In this document: in pieces, positions 36,002-45,025 of the stretch
Layout of the letters: the number at the start of each line of letters is the position of its first letter
Numbering within the stretch: position 1 is the stretch's first letter
Assembly (NCBI GenBank): GCA_943842625.1
Contig: CALTCK010000012.1
Location: 1 to 64,000 of the forward strand
Reading direction: 5' to 3'
Origin: an uncultured Flavobacteriaceae bacterium
GTDB lineage: Bacteria; Bacteroidota; Bacteroidia; Flavobacteriales; Flavobacteriaceae
DNA length: 64,000 bases
Notes under the pieces: generated by a model
What the model was told of the DNA's origin: nothing
What the model saw: only the letters and a program-made list of their open reading frames with translations
Database searches by the model: none
Translations under genes and position numbers: made by a program

Positions 36002-36811
36002 TTAATTATCAAATCTAAATTCATTCTCTTCATTACTTTTAATACCCAGTGCTTCATAGATATAGTCAAAAGTTGATAAAAGCTTTGGTTTTCCATTTAC
36101 GATAGCCACATCGTGCTCAAAGTGAGCGCTTGGCTTTCTATCTTTAGTTAAAATAGTCCAGCCATCGGATAATTGTTCTATACGTTTGGTTCCAAGGTTA
36201 ATCATAGGTTCAATAGCTACAGTCATACCTTCAATAAATTTCTTTCCTCTACCTCGTCTTCCGTAATTTGGCATTTCTGGATCTTCGTGCATCGTTTTAC
36301 CAATGCCGTGACCTACTAATTCTCGAACGATGCCATAACCTTCTGCTTCACAGTATTGTTGAATGGCATAGCCAACGTCACCAGTTCGTTTACCGACTTT
36401 TAGTTCTCTTATTCCAACATATAAAGATTCTTTGGTGATTCGCAGTAATTTTTCGACTTCAGAGGTGATTTCACCTACTGCAAAGGTATAGGCATGGTCT
36501 CCATAAAATTCATTTTTTATAGCACCACAGTCTATAGAAATAATATCTCCCTCTTTTAGGGGAGTGTCATTAGGGATTCCGTGAACTACTTGGTCATTTG
36601 GACTCATACATAAAGTGTTGGGAAAATCATAGAGACCCAGAAAGCCAGGAATGGCTCCCTGCTCTCTTATAAAGTCCTCTGCAAGTTTATCTAAATAAAG
36701 TGTTGTAACTCCAGGCTTAACCTCACTAGCTAACATTCCTAGTGTCCTAGAAACAACCAAAGCAGCTTCACGCATTAATTCTATTTCTTCTAAAGTCTTT
36801 GCTATGATCAT
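36002..36811 (-). CDS. map: Methionine aminopeptidase, type I
   Basis: Removes the starting methionine from new proteins. The 269-residue protein is of the short type without an N-terminal extension. The metal ligands lie in SIDCGA, FYGDHAYTF, VGHGIGKTMHE, AIEPMI and HFEHDVAI. It lies between the thioredoxin-like lipoprotein gene (22 bases upstream) and the methyltransferase gene. Confidence 0.97.
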   Translation of the reverse strand: MIIAKTLEEIELMREAALVVSRTLGMLASEVKPGVTTLYLDKLAEDFIREQGAIPGFLGLYDFPNTLCMSPNDQVVHGIPNDTPLKEGDIISIDCGAIKNEFYGDHAYTFAVGEITSEVEKLLRITKESLYVGIRELKVGKRTGDVGYAIQQYCEAEGYGIVRELVGHGIGKTMHEDPEMPNYGRRGRGKKFIEGMTVAIEPMINLGTKRIEQLSDGWTILTKDRKPSAHFEHDVAIVNGKPKLLSTFDYIYEALGIKSNEENEFRFDN

Positions 36812-36833
36812 AATTATATTGCCTTAGAGATGA

Positions 36834-37415
36834 TTATTCTTCGTAAGAATGTTTGTATCCCGACTCGTTTAAAATAGCTAAAATATCTTTTTCTAATGTT
36901 TTTTGTGCTAATTCGACATACCGGCCTATCTCTTTTTCGTTTTTATAAAAAATTATAGTAGGTACATATTCTATATTAAACCCTTCTTCCAGCTTATCTG
37001 GAGTATCTTTCTCTTGAGAAACAGCGATGACTTCTAATTTTGTGATATCGTAATCCGTTTGATTTAAAATTTTATAAAAAGCAGGAACCTCTCTTTGACT
37101 GTCGCTACACCAGGTTCCCATAAACACTTTTATTCTTACTTCTTTAATTTCTTTATTGATTTCTTTTATGGTCAACGTATCGAGTTGATGAGCTTTATAA
37201 TTTTCTTGATACCATTCTATAAAATCATCTCCATTTAAACCTTCTTTATTTATATTTCCAAGTAACATCATAGTGTCGTCAATAGTATCAAGAATAATTT
37301 TATTTATTTCTTGTTTAGCTATAGTATCCATTGTTATATCTTTTTCTTTTTTTGAAACTTGTTGACATGCGATTAGAATAACAAAGACTAAAAGTGTTAG
37401 TAATTTTTTTTTCAT
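36834..37415 (-). CDS. Thioredoxin-fold lipoprotein with CxxS site
   Basis: A 193-residue exported lipoprotein (LIAC, Cys17). A thioredoxin-fold domain covers about 85-193. Its active site GTWCSDSQREVP has Cys103 but Ser106 in place of a second cysteine. A cis-Pro follows in EYVPTIIF. The single thiol argues against ordinary disulfide exchange and suggests a binding or monothiol role. It lies 2 bases after gpmI, in the same operon. Confidence 0.85.
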   Translation of the reverse strand: MKKKLLTLLVFVILIACQQVSKKEKDITMDTIAKQEINKIILDTIDDTMMLLGNINKEGLNGDDFIEWYQENYKAHQLDTLTIKEINKEIKEVRIKVFMGTWCSDSQREVPAFYKILNQTDYDITKLEVIAVSQEKDTPDKLEEGFNIEYVPTIIFYKNEKEIGRYVELAQKTLEKDILAILNESGYKHSYEE

Positions 37416-37417
37416 AA

Positions 37418-38935
37418 TTATTTAATTAGTGATTTTTGAGACATTGCTGTAGGTTTTTTTATTCCCATTAATTCAAGTATAGTCGGAGCAATATCTCCTA
37501 GGACACCATTTTTTATTGGAATATAATTTTTATCAATCAGTATGACAGGAACTGGATTTGTAGTGTGCGCTGTGTTTGGAGATCCATCATGATTAATCAT
37601 CACCTCGCAATTACCATGATCCGCCAAAAGTAGGGTTGTATAACCATTTTCTAATGCAGTTTCAATGACTTTTTTTGTACAATCATCTATAGTCTCACAA
37701 GCTTTTACTGCAGCCTCCATGACTCCTGTATGCCCAACCATGTCTGTGTTTGCAAAATTTAAACAGATGAAGTCCGCCGACTTATTTTCTATTTCTGGTA
37801 AAATTTTATCTCTAACATTTAAAGCACTCATTTCTGGTTTTAAATCGTAAGTCGCTACTTTTGGGGATGGACATAAAATTCTACGCTCTCCTTTAAATTC
37901 TTTTTCTCTTCCACCTGAAAAGAAAAATGTAACATGGGGATATTTTTCAGTCTCCGCAATTCGTATTTGTTTTTTTTTGTTTTTTTCTAATATTTCACCG
38001 AGGGTTTCTTGTAAATCTTCTTTGTTATAAATAACCTTAATATTTTGAAAAGTCTGATCATAATTAGTTAGAGTAACATAATATAGTGAAAGTGGATTCA
38101 TTTCAAATTCTGAAAAAGAATTTTGAGATAGAACTTGAGTTAGTTGTCTTCCTCTGTCAGTTCTAAAATTAAAAAAAATCACCACATCATCTTTTTCTAT
38201 TGTGGTAATTGGTTCGTTATTTTCAGTATTTACGATAGGCTCAATAAATTCATCTGTGAGTCCATTAACATAACTGTTTTCAATTGTTTCAATAATATCA
38301 GTAGTTTTTTCTCCAATTCCGTTAACTAATAAGTCGTACGATTTTTTGACTCTTTCCCAACGCTTATCTCGATCCATAGCATAATACCGTCCAATCACAG
38401 ATGCAATTTTACCAGAAGTTTTGTCTAGATGGTCTTGTAATTCTTTAATAAAGCTAACTCCAGATTTAGGATCCACATCACGTCCATCTGTAAATGCGTG
38501 CACATACAGATGGTCTAATCCCTCGTTATGTGCAGCGCTGATTAGGCCCTTTAAATGATTAATATGAGAATGAACCCCTCCATTAGATAGTAAGCCTAAA
38601 AAATGAATTTTTTTCTGATATTTTTTTGCATAATTAAAAGCTTGCTTTAAAACAGGTTCTTTTTTCAGGGTATCTTGTTCGATAGCCAAATTAACCTTTG
38701 CTAAATCTTGATAGACGATTCGTCCCGCACCTAAATTCATGTGTCCAACTTCACTATTTCCCATCTGTCCCTCAGGCAATCCAACGTTTAATCCGTCTGT
38801 TCTAACTTCTGCGTTAGGGTAATTTTTATAAAGAGAATCTATAAATGGAGTATTTGCTTGTGCGATCGCAGAAACTTTGGGGTCTTGAGTTATGCCCCAG
38901 CCATCAAGAATTAATAAAAGTACTTTTTTATTCAT
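37418..38935 (-). CDS. gpmI: Phosphoglycerate mutase, 2,3-bisphosphoglycerate-independent
   Basis: Manganese-dependent interconversion of 3- and 2-phosphoglycerate. The 505-residue protein has the alkaline-phosphatase fold. The N-terminal metal site is LILDGWG, the phosphoserine Ser61 lies in GNSEVGHMNLGAGR, and the C-terminal metal site includes NFANTDMVGHTG and LLADHGNCE. It is the first gene of the operon gpmI-thioredoxin-map-methyltransferase. Confidence 0.97.
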   Translation of the reverse strand: MNKKVLLLILDGWGITQDPKVSAIAQANTPFIDSLYKNYPNAEVRTDGLNVGLPEGQMGNSEVGHMNLGAGRIVYQDLAKVNLAIEQDTLKKEPVLKQAFNYAKKYQKKIHFLGLLSNGGVHSHINHLKGLISAAHNEGLDHLYVHAFTDGRDVDPKSGVSFIKELQDHLDKTSGKIASVIGRYYAMDRDKRWERVKKSYDLLVNGIGEKTTDIIETIENSYVNGLTDEFIEPIVNTENNEPITTIEKDDVVIFFNFRTDRGRQLTQVLSQNSFSEFEMNPLSLYYVTLTNYDQTFQNIKVIYNKEDLQETLGEILEKNKKKQIRIAETEKYPHVTFFFSGGREKEFKGERRILCPSPKVATYDLKPEMSALNVRDKILPEIENKSADFICLNFANTDMVGHTGVMEAAVKACETIDDCTKKVIETALENGYTTLLLADHGNCEVMINHDGSPNTAHTTNPVPVILIDKNYIPIKNGVLGDIAPTILELMGIKKPTAMSQKSLIK

Positions 38936-38952
38936 AACGTTATTTAATCTTA

Positions 38953-38960
38953 CAAAGATA
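38953..38960 (-). promoter_or_regulatory. -7 element upstream of gpmI
   Basis: TATCTTTG on the minus strand, 17 bases before the gpmI ATG, giving a leader of only about 12 bases. Confidence 0.5.
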
Positions 38961-39018
38961 AAAACAATAAATGGGAGGTATCATTTATAAATTAGAATTT
39001 TATTCTTAAACTCTATAA

Positions 39019-39747
39019 CTAAAGTAGTTTTGGGTTAATATCTAATATGTTTTCTTGATAGTATTTGTGGATAAAATCGTCTGAAAAAAAAGAAGCCCCT
39101 TCAACGTCTTCTGTTGTTAATATATCTTTTAAGTTAAGTTTTTTAAAACTTTGAAGCATGGGTACAGAAACAGGTGCAAAACTATAATGCCAGGGCTCAT
39201 GTTTAAAACCTTTTCGAGAATCACTTTGAGTATACACCTCAATAAAACCGTAGGACTCAGCATAAATATCCATCCATTCCTTAAGTTTGCAATAGGGGCC
39301 AATACCATAGAAATGTTCTTCCTCTAAAACACTTTCTGGTTTTGGAAAATTAGCATCAATTAAATCCAAGTCTGTTCCCCAATGATGTCTAGAAGTACCA
39401 GGTATGGTGGAGTATTCAATTATTTTTTCAATTGCTTTTTCAGGGCTCATACCCTCATTGGTGAATTTTATATACTTATTTTCAAATAGTTGTTTTTGTT
39501 TTTCAAAACTTCTGTAGGAAGAAACTATTTCGATATTAATTCCATCTTTATAGGCATGTTCTTTCATTTTTTCAAAAGCAAATTTCACCTCTTTATGCAT
39601 TTTTGAGTTGCCAATTATATCTGGATTTCCTTTTCCAATTAATTGATTTCGAGTGAAGAATTCTTGTGAACTTATAAATGAACTTAAGACTAAAAGTAAA
39701 CACCATCTGAACAAAAAAAAATATTTTATGGAGGAGTTTTGATTCAT
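39019..39747 (-). CDS. M15 family peptidase (VanY-like)
   Basis: A zinc D-alanyl-D-alanine carboxypeptidase-type enzyme, acting on peptidoglycan peptides. It has 242 residues, with an N-terminal hydrophobic signal or anchor. Zinc ligands can be seen in SRHHWGTDLDL (about residue 120) and HEPWHY (about 184). It is last in a three-gene run with the PepE-like and BspA-repeat genes, with gaps of 11-12 bases. Confidence 0.88.
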   Translation of the reverse strand: MNQNSSIKYFFLFRWCLLLVLSSFISSQEFFTRNQLIGKGNPDIIGNSKMHKEVKFAFEKMKEHAYKDGINIEIVSSYRSFEKQKQLFENKYIKFTNEGMSPEKAIEKIIEYSTIPGTSRHHWGTDLDLIDANFPKPESVLEEEHFYGIGPYCKLKEWMDIYAESYGFIEVYTQSDSRKGFKHEPWHYSFAPVSVPMLQSFKKLNLKDILTTEDVEGASFFSDDFIHKYYQENILDINPKLL

Positions 39748-39759
39748 TAAATAAAATAA

Positions 39760-40461
39760 TTAAAGGTTAATAATATGTTCAGAAACTATTTCATACGGAT
39801 CTTTAGAGGGCTCAAAAATTCTTGCTGAAAGCCCCCCTTTAAGGGTTATTTTCTCATTTTTTACTTGAAGCCAACTTCCTTCTCTAATGCCAACTACAGG
39901 AACTGTTTGTTGAGTAAGAAATTCTTTAATTCTGGTCTCTCTAGTTTCACCCATATGTTTACTGGTTGGATTTGGATCTAAATAATGAGGGTTAATATTA
40001 AAAGGAAGGACTCCTAAAGTTTTAAAAGAAGGGGGATAAACGATAGGCATATCATTAGTTGTATTCATGGTTAAGCCACAAATATTACTTCCTGCGCTAG
40101 TTCCTAAATAGGGAAGGCCCTTGATTATTTCTTCCTTTAGAGTTCTCATGAGTTTAAGAGTGTAAAGTTGCTTAACTAACACAAAAGTATTCCCTCCTCC
40201 TACAAAAACCGCTTTTGCATTTTTGAGCGCAATCTCTGGATTTTTGAAGGTATGTAAACCGATAATTTTTTTTTCGATTTTAGAAAATGCGTCAGCGGCT
40301 ATGGAGGTATATTGATCATAAGAAATACCTCCTGGTCTTGCATAGGGTATAAATATAATCTCATTAGTTTCCTTGAAATGTATGGAAAGTTCATCTAATA
40401 AGTAAGATAAATATGTGCCACCGAATATAGTAGAGGTACTAGCAACAATTAAATTTTTCAT
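39760..40461 (-). CDS. PepE-like peptidase, family S51
   Basis: Similar to dipeptidase E, which cleaves Asp-X dipeptides. It has 233 residues, with the nucleophile Ser122 in LGTSAGSN and an AVFVGGGNTF loop before it. There is no signal peptide, so it acts in the cytoplasm. It lies between the BspA-repeat lipoprotein and M15 peptidase genes. Confidence 0.88.
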   Translation of the reverse strand: MKNLIVASTSTIFGGTYLSYLLDELSIHFKETNEIIFIPYARPGGISYDQYTSIAADAFSKIEKKIIGLHTFKNPEIALKNAKAVFVGGGNTFVLVKQLYTLKLMRTLKEEIIKGLPYLGTSAGSNICGLTMNTTNDMPIVYPPSFKTLGVLPFNINPHYLDPNPTSKHMGETRETRIKEFLTQQTVPVVGIREGSWLQVKNEKITLKGGLSARIFEPSKDPYEIVSEHIINL

Positions 40462-40472
40462 TGTTATCTTTA

Positions 40473-41501
40473 TTAATCATTCATGTTACAATTCATAAAA
40501 TTTGGAATTGGTAAAACCCATAGTGGGGTATTGTTATCAAAATTTTCACATAAAAATACATTTTCTACACTCCAATTACTTAGATCTTGATTAAATGAAC
40601 TAGCATTATTAAACATACTGAACATTTCATTTACAAAACTAACATCCCAATTACTTAAATCTTGATTAAATGATGAAGCATTATAAAACAAGTAATTCAT
40701 ATTTTCTACATTGCTTACATCCCAATTTCCTATTGGTTGATCAAAACTAGAGGCATAAGAGAACAGACCTCTCATTGTAGTACCTTTCGATACATTCCAA
40801 TCATTTATATTTTGATTGAAATTTGTTGCACGGGTAAACATATTGTTAAATATTAAAACATTTCTTACATCCCAATAGGCTAGTGATTGATTAAATGAAG
40901 ATGCATTCCAAAACATTGCATACATGGAAGTAACATTGCTTACATCCCAGTTACCAATATTTTGATTAAAAGAAGTTTTGTTGTAAAATAAATTACTCAT
41001 GATGGTAATTTTTGTGGTCGCTATTTTGGTCACATCACTTCCATTTTGCAACATGCTAGTTAACATTTCTCTATCTACTACGGTGTATAAAACATCATTA
41101 ATATAGCCCGTATCACCTACCTCGGACCATTCTTTTGCTTTTATGGTAATTTCATTACTATCCAGATAAACAGGGTTGTTTAAATCCTCCAAAACGTTTA
41201 CTTGTCTCGTAGCAGTGGTGCTGTTATTTGCAGCATCTGAAACACCATACGTAATTGTATACGAATTTATCAAATTGGTGTTTACAGAACCTGTTGTTAT
41301 GATTGAAGCGGTTAAATCTCCGTCAACATCATCAATTGCAGTGGCTCCAGCATCTACATATATGGTATTTTGATATATATTGATACTGTTATCTCCTATA
41401 ATTGATATACTTGGAGGTGTGATGTCGTTTTCTATAAAAATTTGATCATCATCTATACAGGCATAAAATAAAAGAATGGCAAAAAATAATTTTAGTTTCA
41501 T
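40473..41501 (-). CDS. BspA-type repeat surface lipoprotein
   Basis: A 342-residue exported protein. The signal peptide ends FYAC (Cys15), followed by acidic IDDD, as in surface-directed lipoproteins. An Ig-like DUF5011 domain lies at about 28-105 (VDAGATAIDDVDGDLT). Six 25-residue DUF285/BspA repeats follow at 170-319, each with the pattern MF..ASSFNQ..NWDVSNV. Such repeats form leucine-rich-like solenoids and occur in adhesins. It is first in a run with two peptidase genes; the functional link is unclear. Confidence 0.85.
   Translation of the reverse strand: MKLKLFFAILLFYACIDDDQIFIENDITPPSISIIGDNSINIYQNTIYVDAGATAIDDVDGDLTASIITTGSVNTNLINSYTITYGVSDAANNSTTATRQVNVLEDLNNPVYLDSNEITIKAKEWSEVGDTGYINDVLYTVVDREMLTSMLQNGSDVTKIATTKITIMSNLFYNKTSFNQNIGNWDVSNVTSMYAMFWNASSFNQSLAYWDVRNVLIFNNMFTRATNFNQNINDWNVSKGTTMRGLFSYASSFDQPIGNWDVSNVENMNYLFYNASSFNQDLSNWDVSFVNEMFSMFNNASSFNQDLSNWSVENVFLCENFDNNTPLWVLPIPNFMNCNMND
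40545..40994 (-). repeat. Six tandem 75-bp repeats (BspA/DUF285)
   Basis: Six in-frame units of 75 bases encode the 25-residue SFNQ..NWDVSNV motif. The last is the most divergent. Such arrays can gain or lose units by recombination. Confidence 0.85.
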
Positions 41502-41678
41502 GTGCTAATGATTAAGATGTAAATTTAATAAAGACCATCTAATTTTTTAGAATTTTATGAATTCATTTATTTCACACCCTAATATTTGTCTTTTTTTTAG
41601 TTAGTTTTTAGATAATATTTTTGAAGAATAAAAGTTAAATAAAAAGATAAGTGAAACAAATTATTATATTGCAGCCTT

Positions 41679-42188
41679 ATGAAGAGCAATCTAAAAATAA
41701 TCATCTTTTGCCTACTAATCTTTACATTATTTACAGGTTTTGTTGTTCATAAATTTTATGTGAGTACCACAAAAGTTGAGTATGCTAAAGAAAAAAAATC
41801 GATACAGATTATTTCAAAAATATTTGTTGAAGATTTAGAACAAGTATTACAAGAGCGATACAGTTCAAGAGTTCAACTAGATCCTAAAAGAGAAACAGAA
41901 TTGGATCAAAATTATTTAATCGAATATGTTTTGCAAAAACTAAAATTTAAGGTTAATGGTAACGATGCTCCACTAATTTATATTGGTAAAGAATATGATA
42001 TAGATATACTGCATATTTATCTTGAAATTGAAGAAGTTGAGGAACTTGAATCCATTAATATTGAAAACAAAATACTTCTCGATTTATTTCCTGAACAACA
42101 AAATATAATTCACTTTTCAAATCAGAAAAACAAGAAAAATTTAATTTTAGATAAAAACCATCCCGACGGACTGTTAAACTTTAATTAA
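41679..42188 (+). CDS. DUF6702 family protein
   Basis: A 169-residue protein I recognise as DUF6702, function unknown. An N-terminal hydrophobic segment (residues 5-23) is followed by HKFYVSTTKVEYAKEKKSIQIISKIF, the family hallmark. A beta-rich soluble part ends LDKNHPDGLLNFN. It stands 66 bases upstream of the M1 peptidase gene on the same strand, a pairing I recall from other Flavobacteriaceae. Confidence 0.8.
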   Translation: MKSNLKIIIFCLLIFTLFTGFVVHKFYVSTTKVEYAKEKKSIQIISKIFVEDLEQVLQERYSSRVQLDPKRETELDQNYLIEYVLQKLKFKVNGNDAPLIYIGKEYDIDILHIYLEIEEVEELESINIENKILLDLFPEQQNIIHFSNQKNKKNLILDKNHPDGLLNFN

Positions 42189-42254
42189 AGAATCTATATT
42201 ATAATTAAGAAAAACTATTTTTAAGGAAAAATTTAAATAAACGAAATTAAAACA

Positions 42255-44558
42255 ATGAAACTAATCAAATTATTGACTTTAGCCTTTCTTTTTTTAACAA
42301 CTGGATTTGGTTACTCCCAAGAAGAAAAAAAAGAAGAACGTGTTCCAGGACACTATAACAACAATCCTTTTAAACAATTATACGAAGAGTTTTCTACCCC
42401 AAATCAATATCGTTCTGCAAGTGGTGCTCCAGGCCCTGCCTATTATCAACAGCAAGCGGATTATGTTATGGATATTGAACTAGATGACAAGAATAAAAAG
42501 TTAATGGGTTATGAAACCATAACCTACACTAATAATTCTCCTGATGTTTTAGATTACTTATGGGTACAGCTAGATCAAAATATGAGAGCTAGAGATTCCA
42601 AAACCCCACTCATTCAATCTAGTGGAGCAGCTCCTGCAGATATGGCTGGAAATTTTGTAAATCAATACATGGGACAAGGTTTTGATGGAGGTTTCAATAT
42701 TCAAGAAGTAAAAGATACCAACGGAAAAAATTTAGAGTATACCATTAATCGAACAATGATGCGTATTGAGTTACCAAAAAGTATGACAACGGGAGATCAA
42801 TTTGAATTTTCAATTCGTTGGTGGTACAATATTAATGATCATGTAAATAAAAGAGGTCGTAGTGGTTATGAGGAGTTTGAAGATGGAAATCGCGCTTATG
42901 TGATTGCACAGTTTTTTCCTCGTATGGCAGTCTATAATGATGTTGAAGGTTGGCAAAATAGTCAATTTTGGGGAAGAGACGAGTTTGCCCTAGTTTTTGG
43001 AGATTACGAAGTTAATATCACGGTACCCTCCGATCACATTTTAGATGGAACTGGTGAGCTTCAAAATAGGAAAGAAGTTTTTTCAAAGGAAATGATAAAA
43101 CGCTATGAACAAGCCAAAAAGTCTTACGAAGAACCTGTAGTCATTGTAACGCAAGATGAGGCTGAAGAAGCTTCTAAAGGATTTTTAACCAGTAAAAAAA
43201 CTTGGAAATTTAAAGCTAAAAATGTTCGTGATTATGCATTCGCTACCTCAAGAAGATTCATCTGGGACATGATGGCCGTTAAATTAGGAAGTAGAGATGT
43301 GATGGCTGTTTCTATGTACCCAAAAGAAGGAAATCCACTTTGGGAGGATTGGTCTACAAAAGTAGTTGCTAGTACGCTAATTTCATATTCAAGAATGACT
43401 TTTGATTATCCTTATCCTAAAGCTATTTCTGTACATGCTAAAAACCAAGGAATGGAATATCCAATGATTTGTTGGAATTACGGACGCCCTGATGCTGATG
43501 GAACCTACAGTGATCGAGTAAAATATGGCATGTTCGGAGTCGTAATTCACGAAATTGGACACAATTATTTTCCAATGATTATTAATAGCGATGAGCGCCA
43601 ATGGACGTGGATGGATGAGGGAATTAATACCTTTGTCCAATACGTTGCGGAACAAGATTTTGGCGAAAAATATCCTGAAGCAATATCACCAAATAAAAAT
43701 TATCCGTCTAGAAGAGGTCCTGCAAAAAACATTGTAGGATATATGTCTGGTGATCAAAGTCAAATTGCTCCAATCATGACAAAAGGTTTAAATACCTATA
43801 ACTTTGGTGCTAACGGATATTCTAAGCCTGGAACGGGACTAAACATACTAAGAGAAACTGTCATGGGTCGAGAACTATTTGATTATTCCTTTAAGACTTA
43901 TGCAAACAGATGGATATTTAAACATCCATCTCCAGAAGATTTTTTTAGAACTATGGAAGATGCTTCTGCAATGGATCTAGATTGGTTTTGGAGAGGTTGG
44001 TTTTATACAACAAATGTTGTTGATATAGGTGTTCAAGATGTTAAAAAATATTATGTAACCTCTAAAATGAATCAACAAGTAAAAAATATGATGAGTGCTA
44101 GAGGGATGAAAGAAAGTGATTTACCTCCCTTAGTTTATTTAGTTGAAGAAGGAAGTGAAGATTTTGAAGAAAGTATGCGTACCTCAACTCTTGATGATGT
44201 GACTACCCTACAGGAATACATTATGGATAATTTAAGTCCAGAGGAAAGAACAAATCTTAAGAAACCTACTTTCTTTTACGAGGTTACCTTCGAAAAAGTA
44301 GGTAAACTCCCTATGCCTATAATAGTTGAATATACCTATGGTGATGGTTCTTCAGAAAGAATAACTTATCCTGTTCAAATATGGAAAACAAGTGATAAAT
44401 CTGTTGGAAAAGTAATTGCATCCGATAAAGAAATTACTAAAATAGTTGTTGATCCAGATGAAGAAACGGCCGATGTTGATACGAGTAACAATTCATGGCC
44501 AAAACGAAAAAAATTAGGTCAATTCGATTCATTCAAAAGCAATAAAGTTAAAAATTAA
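42255..44558 (+). CDS. M1 family zinc metallopeptidase, exported
   Basis: An aminopeptidase-type enzyme of 767 residues with a signal peptide (TTGFGYSQ). The zinc site is His432-Glu433-x2-His436 with Glu455 19 residues on (HEIGHN and MDEG), the gluzincin spacing. An N-terminal beta domain like that of M1 enzymes precedes it. The mature protein is expected in the periplasm or outside and would digest peptides. A terminator follows. Confidence 0.92.
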   Translation: MKLIKLLTLAFLFLTTGFGYSQEEKKEERVPGHYNNNPFKQLYEEFSTPNQYRSASGAPGPAYYQQQADYVMDIELDDKNKKLMGYETITYTNNSPDVLDYLWVQLDQNMRARDSKTPLIQSSGAAPADMAGNFVNQYMGQGFDGGFNIQEVKDTNGKNLEYTINRTMMRIELPKSMTTGDQFEFSIRWWYNINDHVNKRGRSGYEEFEDGNRAYVIAQFFPRMAVYNDVEGWQNSQFWGRDEFALVFGDYEVNITVPSDHILDGTGELQNRKEVFSKEMIKRYEQAKKSYEEPVVIVTQDEAEEASKGFLTSKKTWKFKAKNVRDYAFATSRRFIWDMMAVKLGSRDVMAVSMYPKEGNPLWEDWSTKVVASTLISYSRMTFDYPYPKAISVHAKNQGMEYPMICWNYGRPDADGTYSDRVKYGMFGVVIHEIGHNYFPMIINSDERQWTWMDEGINTFVQYVAEQDFGEKYPEAISPNKNYPSRRGPAKNIVGYMSGDQSQIAPIMTKGLNTYNFGANGYSKPGTGLNILRETVMGRELFDYSFKTYANRWIFKHPSPEDFFRTMEDASAMDLDWFWRGWFYTTNVVDIGVQDVKKYYVTSKMNQQVKNMMSARGMKESDLPPLVYLVEEGSEDFEESMRTSTLDDVTTLQEYIMDNLSPEERTNLKKPTFFYEVTFEKVGKLPMPIIVEYTYGDGSSERITYPVQIWKTSDKSVGKVIASDKEITKIVVDPDEETADVDTSNNSWPKRKKLGQFDSFKSNKVKN

Positions 44559-44578
44559 ACTTATTTAATAACTTGATT

Positions 44579-44610
44579 GAGCCGCTTTTAATTTTATTAG
44601 CGGCTCTTTT
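44579..44610 (+). terminator. Terminator after the M1 peptidase gene
   Basis: Stem GAGCCGCT/AGCGGCTC (8 bp) with a 12-base loop and a TTTTT tract, 20 bases past the stop. Confidence 0.85.
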
Positions 44611-44695
44611 TGTTGGATTAATAAATTTGAATAAGTAATTCAAACCTTAACCTTTTTTTACAGAAGCTAGAGCTATGGCTGAGCAACAAAATTGT

Positions 44696-44703
44696 TATAT
44701 TTG
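44696..44703 (+). promoter_or_regulatory. -7 element just before tatA
   Basis: TATATTTG ends 4 bases before the ATG at 44708. If used, the mRNA would begin at or next to the start codon and be nearly leaderless. A -33 TTG at normal spacing is not seen. Confidence 0.4.
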
Positions 44704-44707
44704 TAGT

Positions 44708-45025
44708 ATGGTTTTATATCCTTTATTCATAAGTGGCGCTGAGATATTTTTTATCGTTTTTATTGTAGTTATGATATTTGGTGCTGATAAAGTTCCTGAA
44801 ATTGCAAGGGGATTAGGAAAAGGAATGCGTCAAATTAAAGATGCTACTAACGATATAAAAAGTGAAATTAATAAAACTGCAAAAAAAGAAGGAATAGATT
44901 TAGAATCTCCAGAAAAATTAACTGATGATTTTAGGCGTAATTTTACCAAAAATTTATCTTCTGAAATTAAAGATGTTAAGGAAACCGTTGACGATATCAC
45001 AGGACCAATTAAAAGGAAATTCTAA
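44708..45025 (+). CDS. tatA: Sec-independent translocase subunit TatA/TatE
   Basis: Forms the variable pore of the twin-arginine system that exports folded proteins. The 105-residue protein has an N-terminal membrane helix, the FGADKVPEIARGLGKGMRQIKDA hinge and amphipathic helix, then a charged tail. An upstream in-frame ATG at 44675 would add MAEQQNCYICS. I prefer 44708 because a TATATTTG promoter element lies at 44696-44703, between the two ATGs. TatC is not in the window. Confidence 0.85.
   Translation: MVLYPLFISGAEIFFIVFIVVMIFGADKVPEIARGLGKGMRQIKDATNDIKSEINKTAKKEGIDLESPEKLTDDFRRNFTKNLSSEIKDVKETVDDITGPIKRKF

Noticed and set aside
40545-40994. CRISPR-like array
   Set aside because: The 75-base periodicity is coding, without unique spacers, and encodes the BspA motif.
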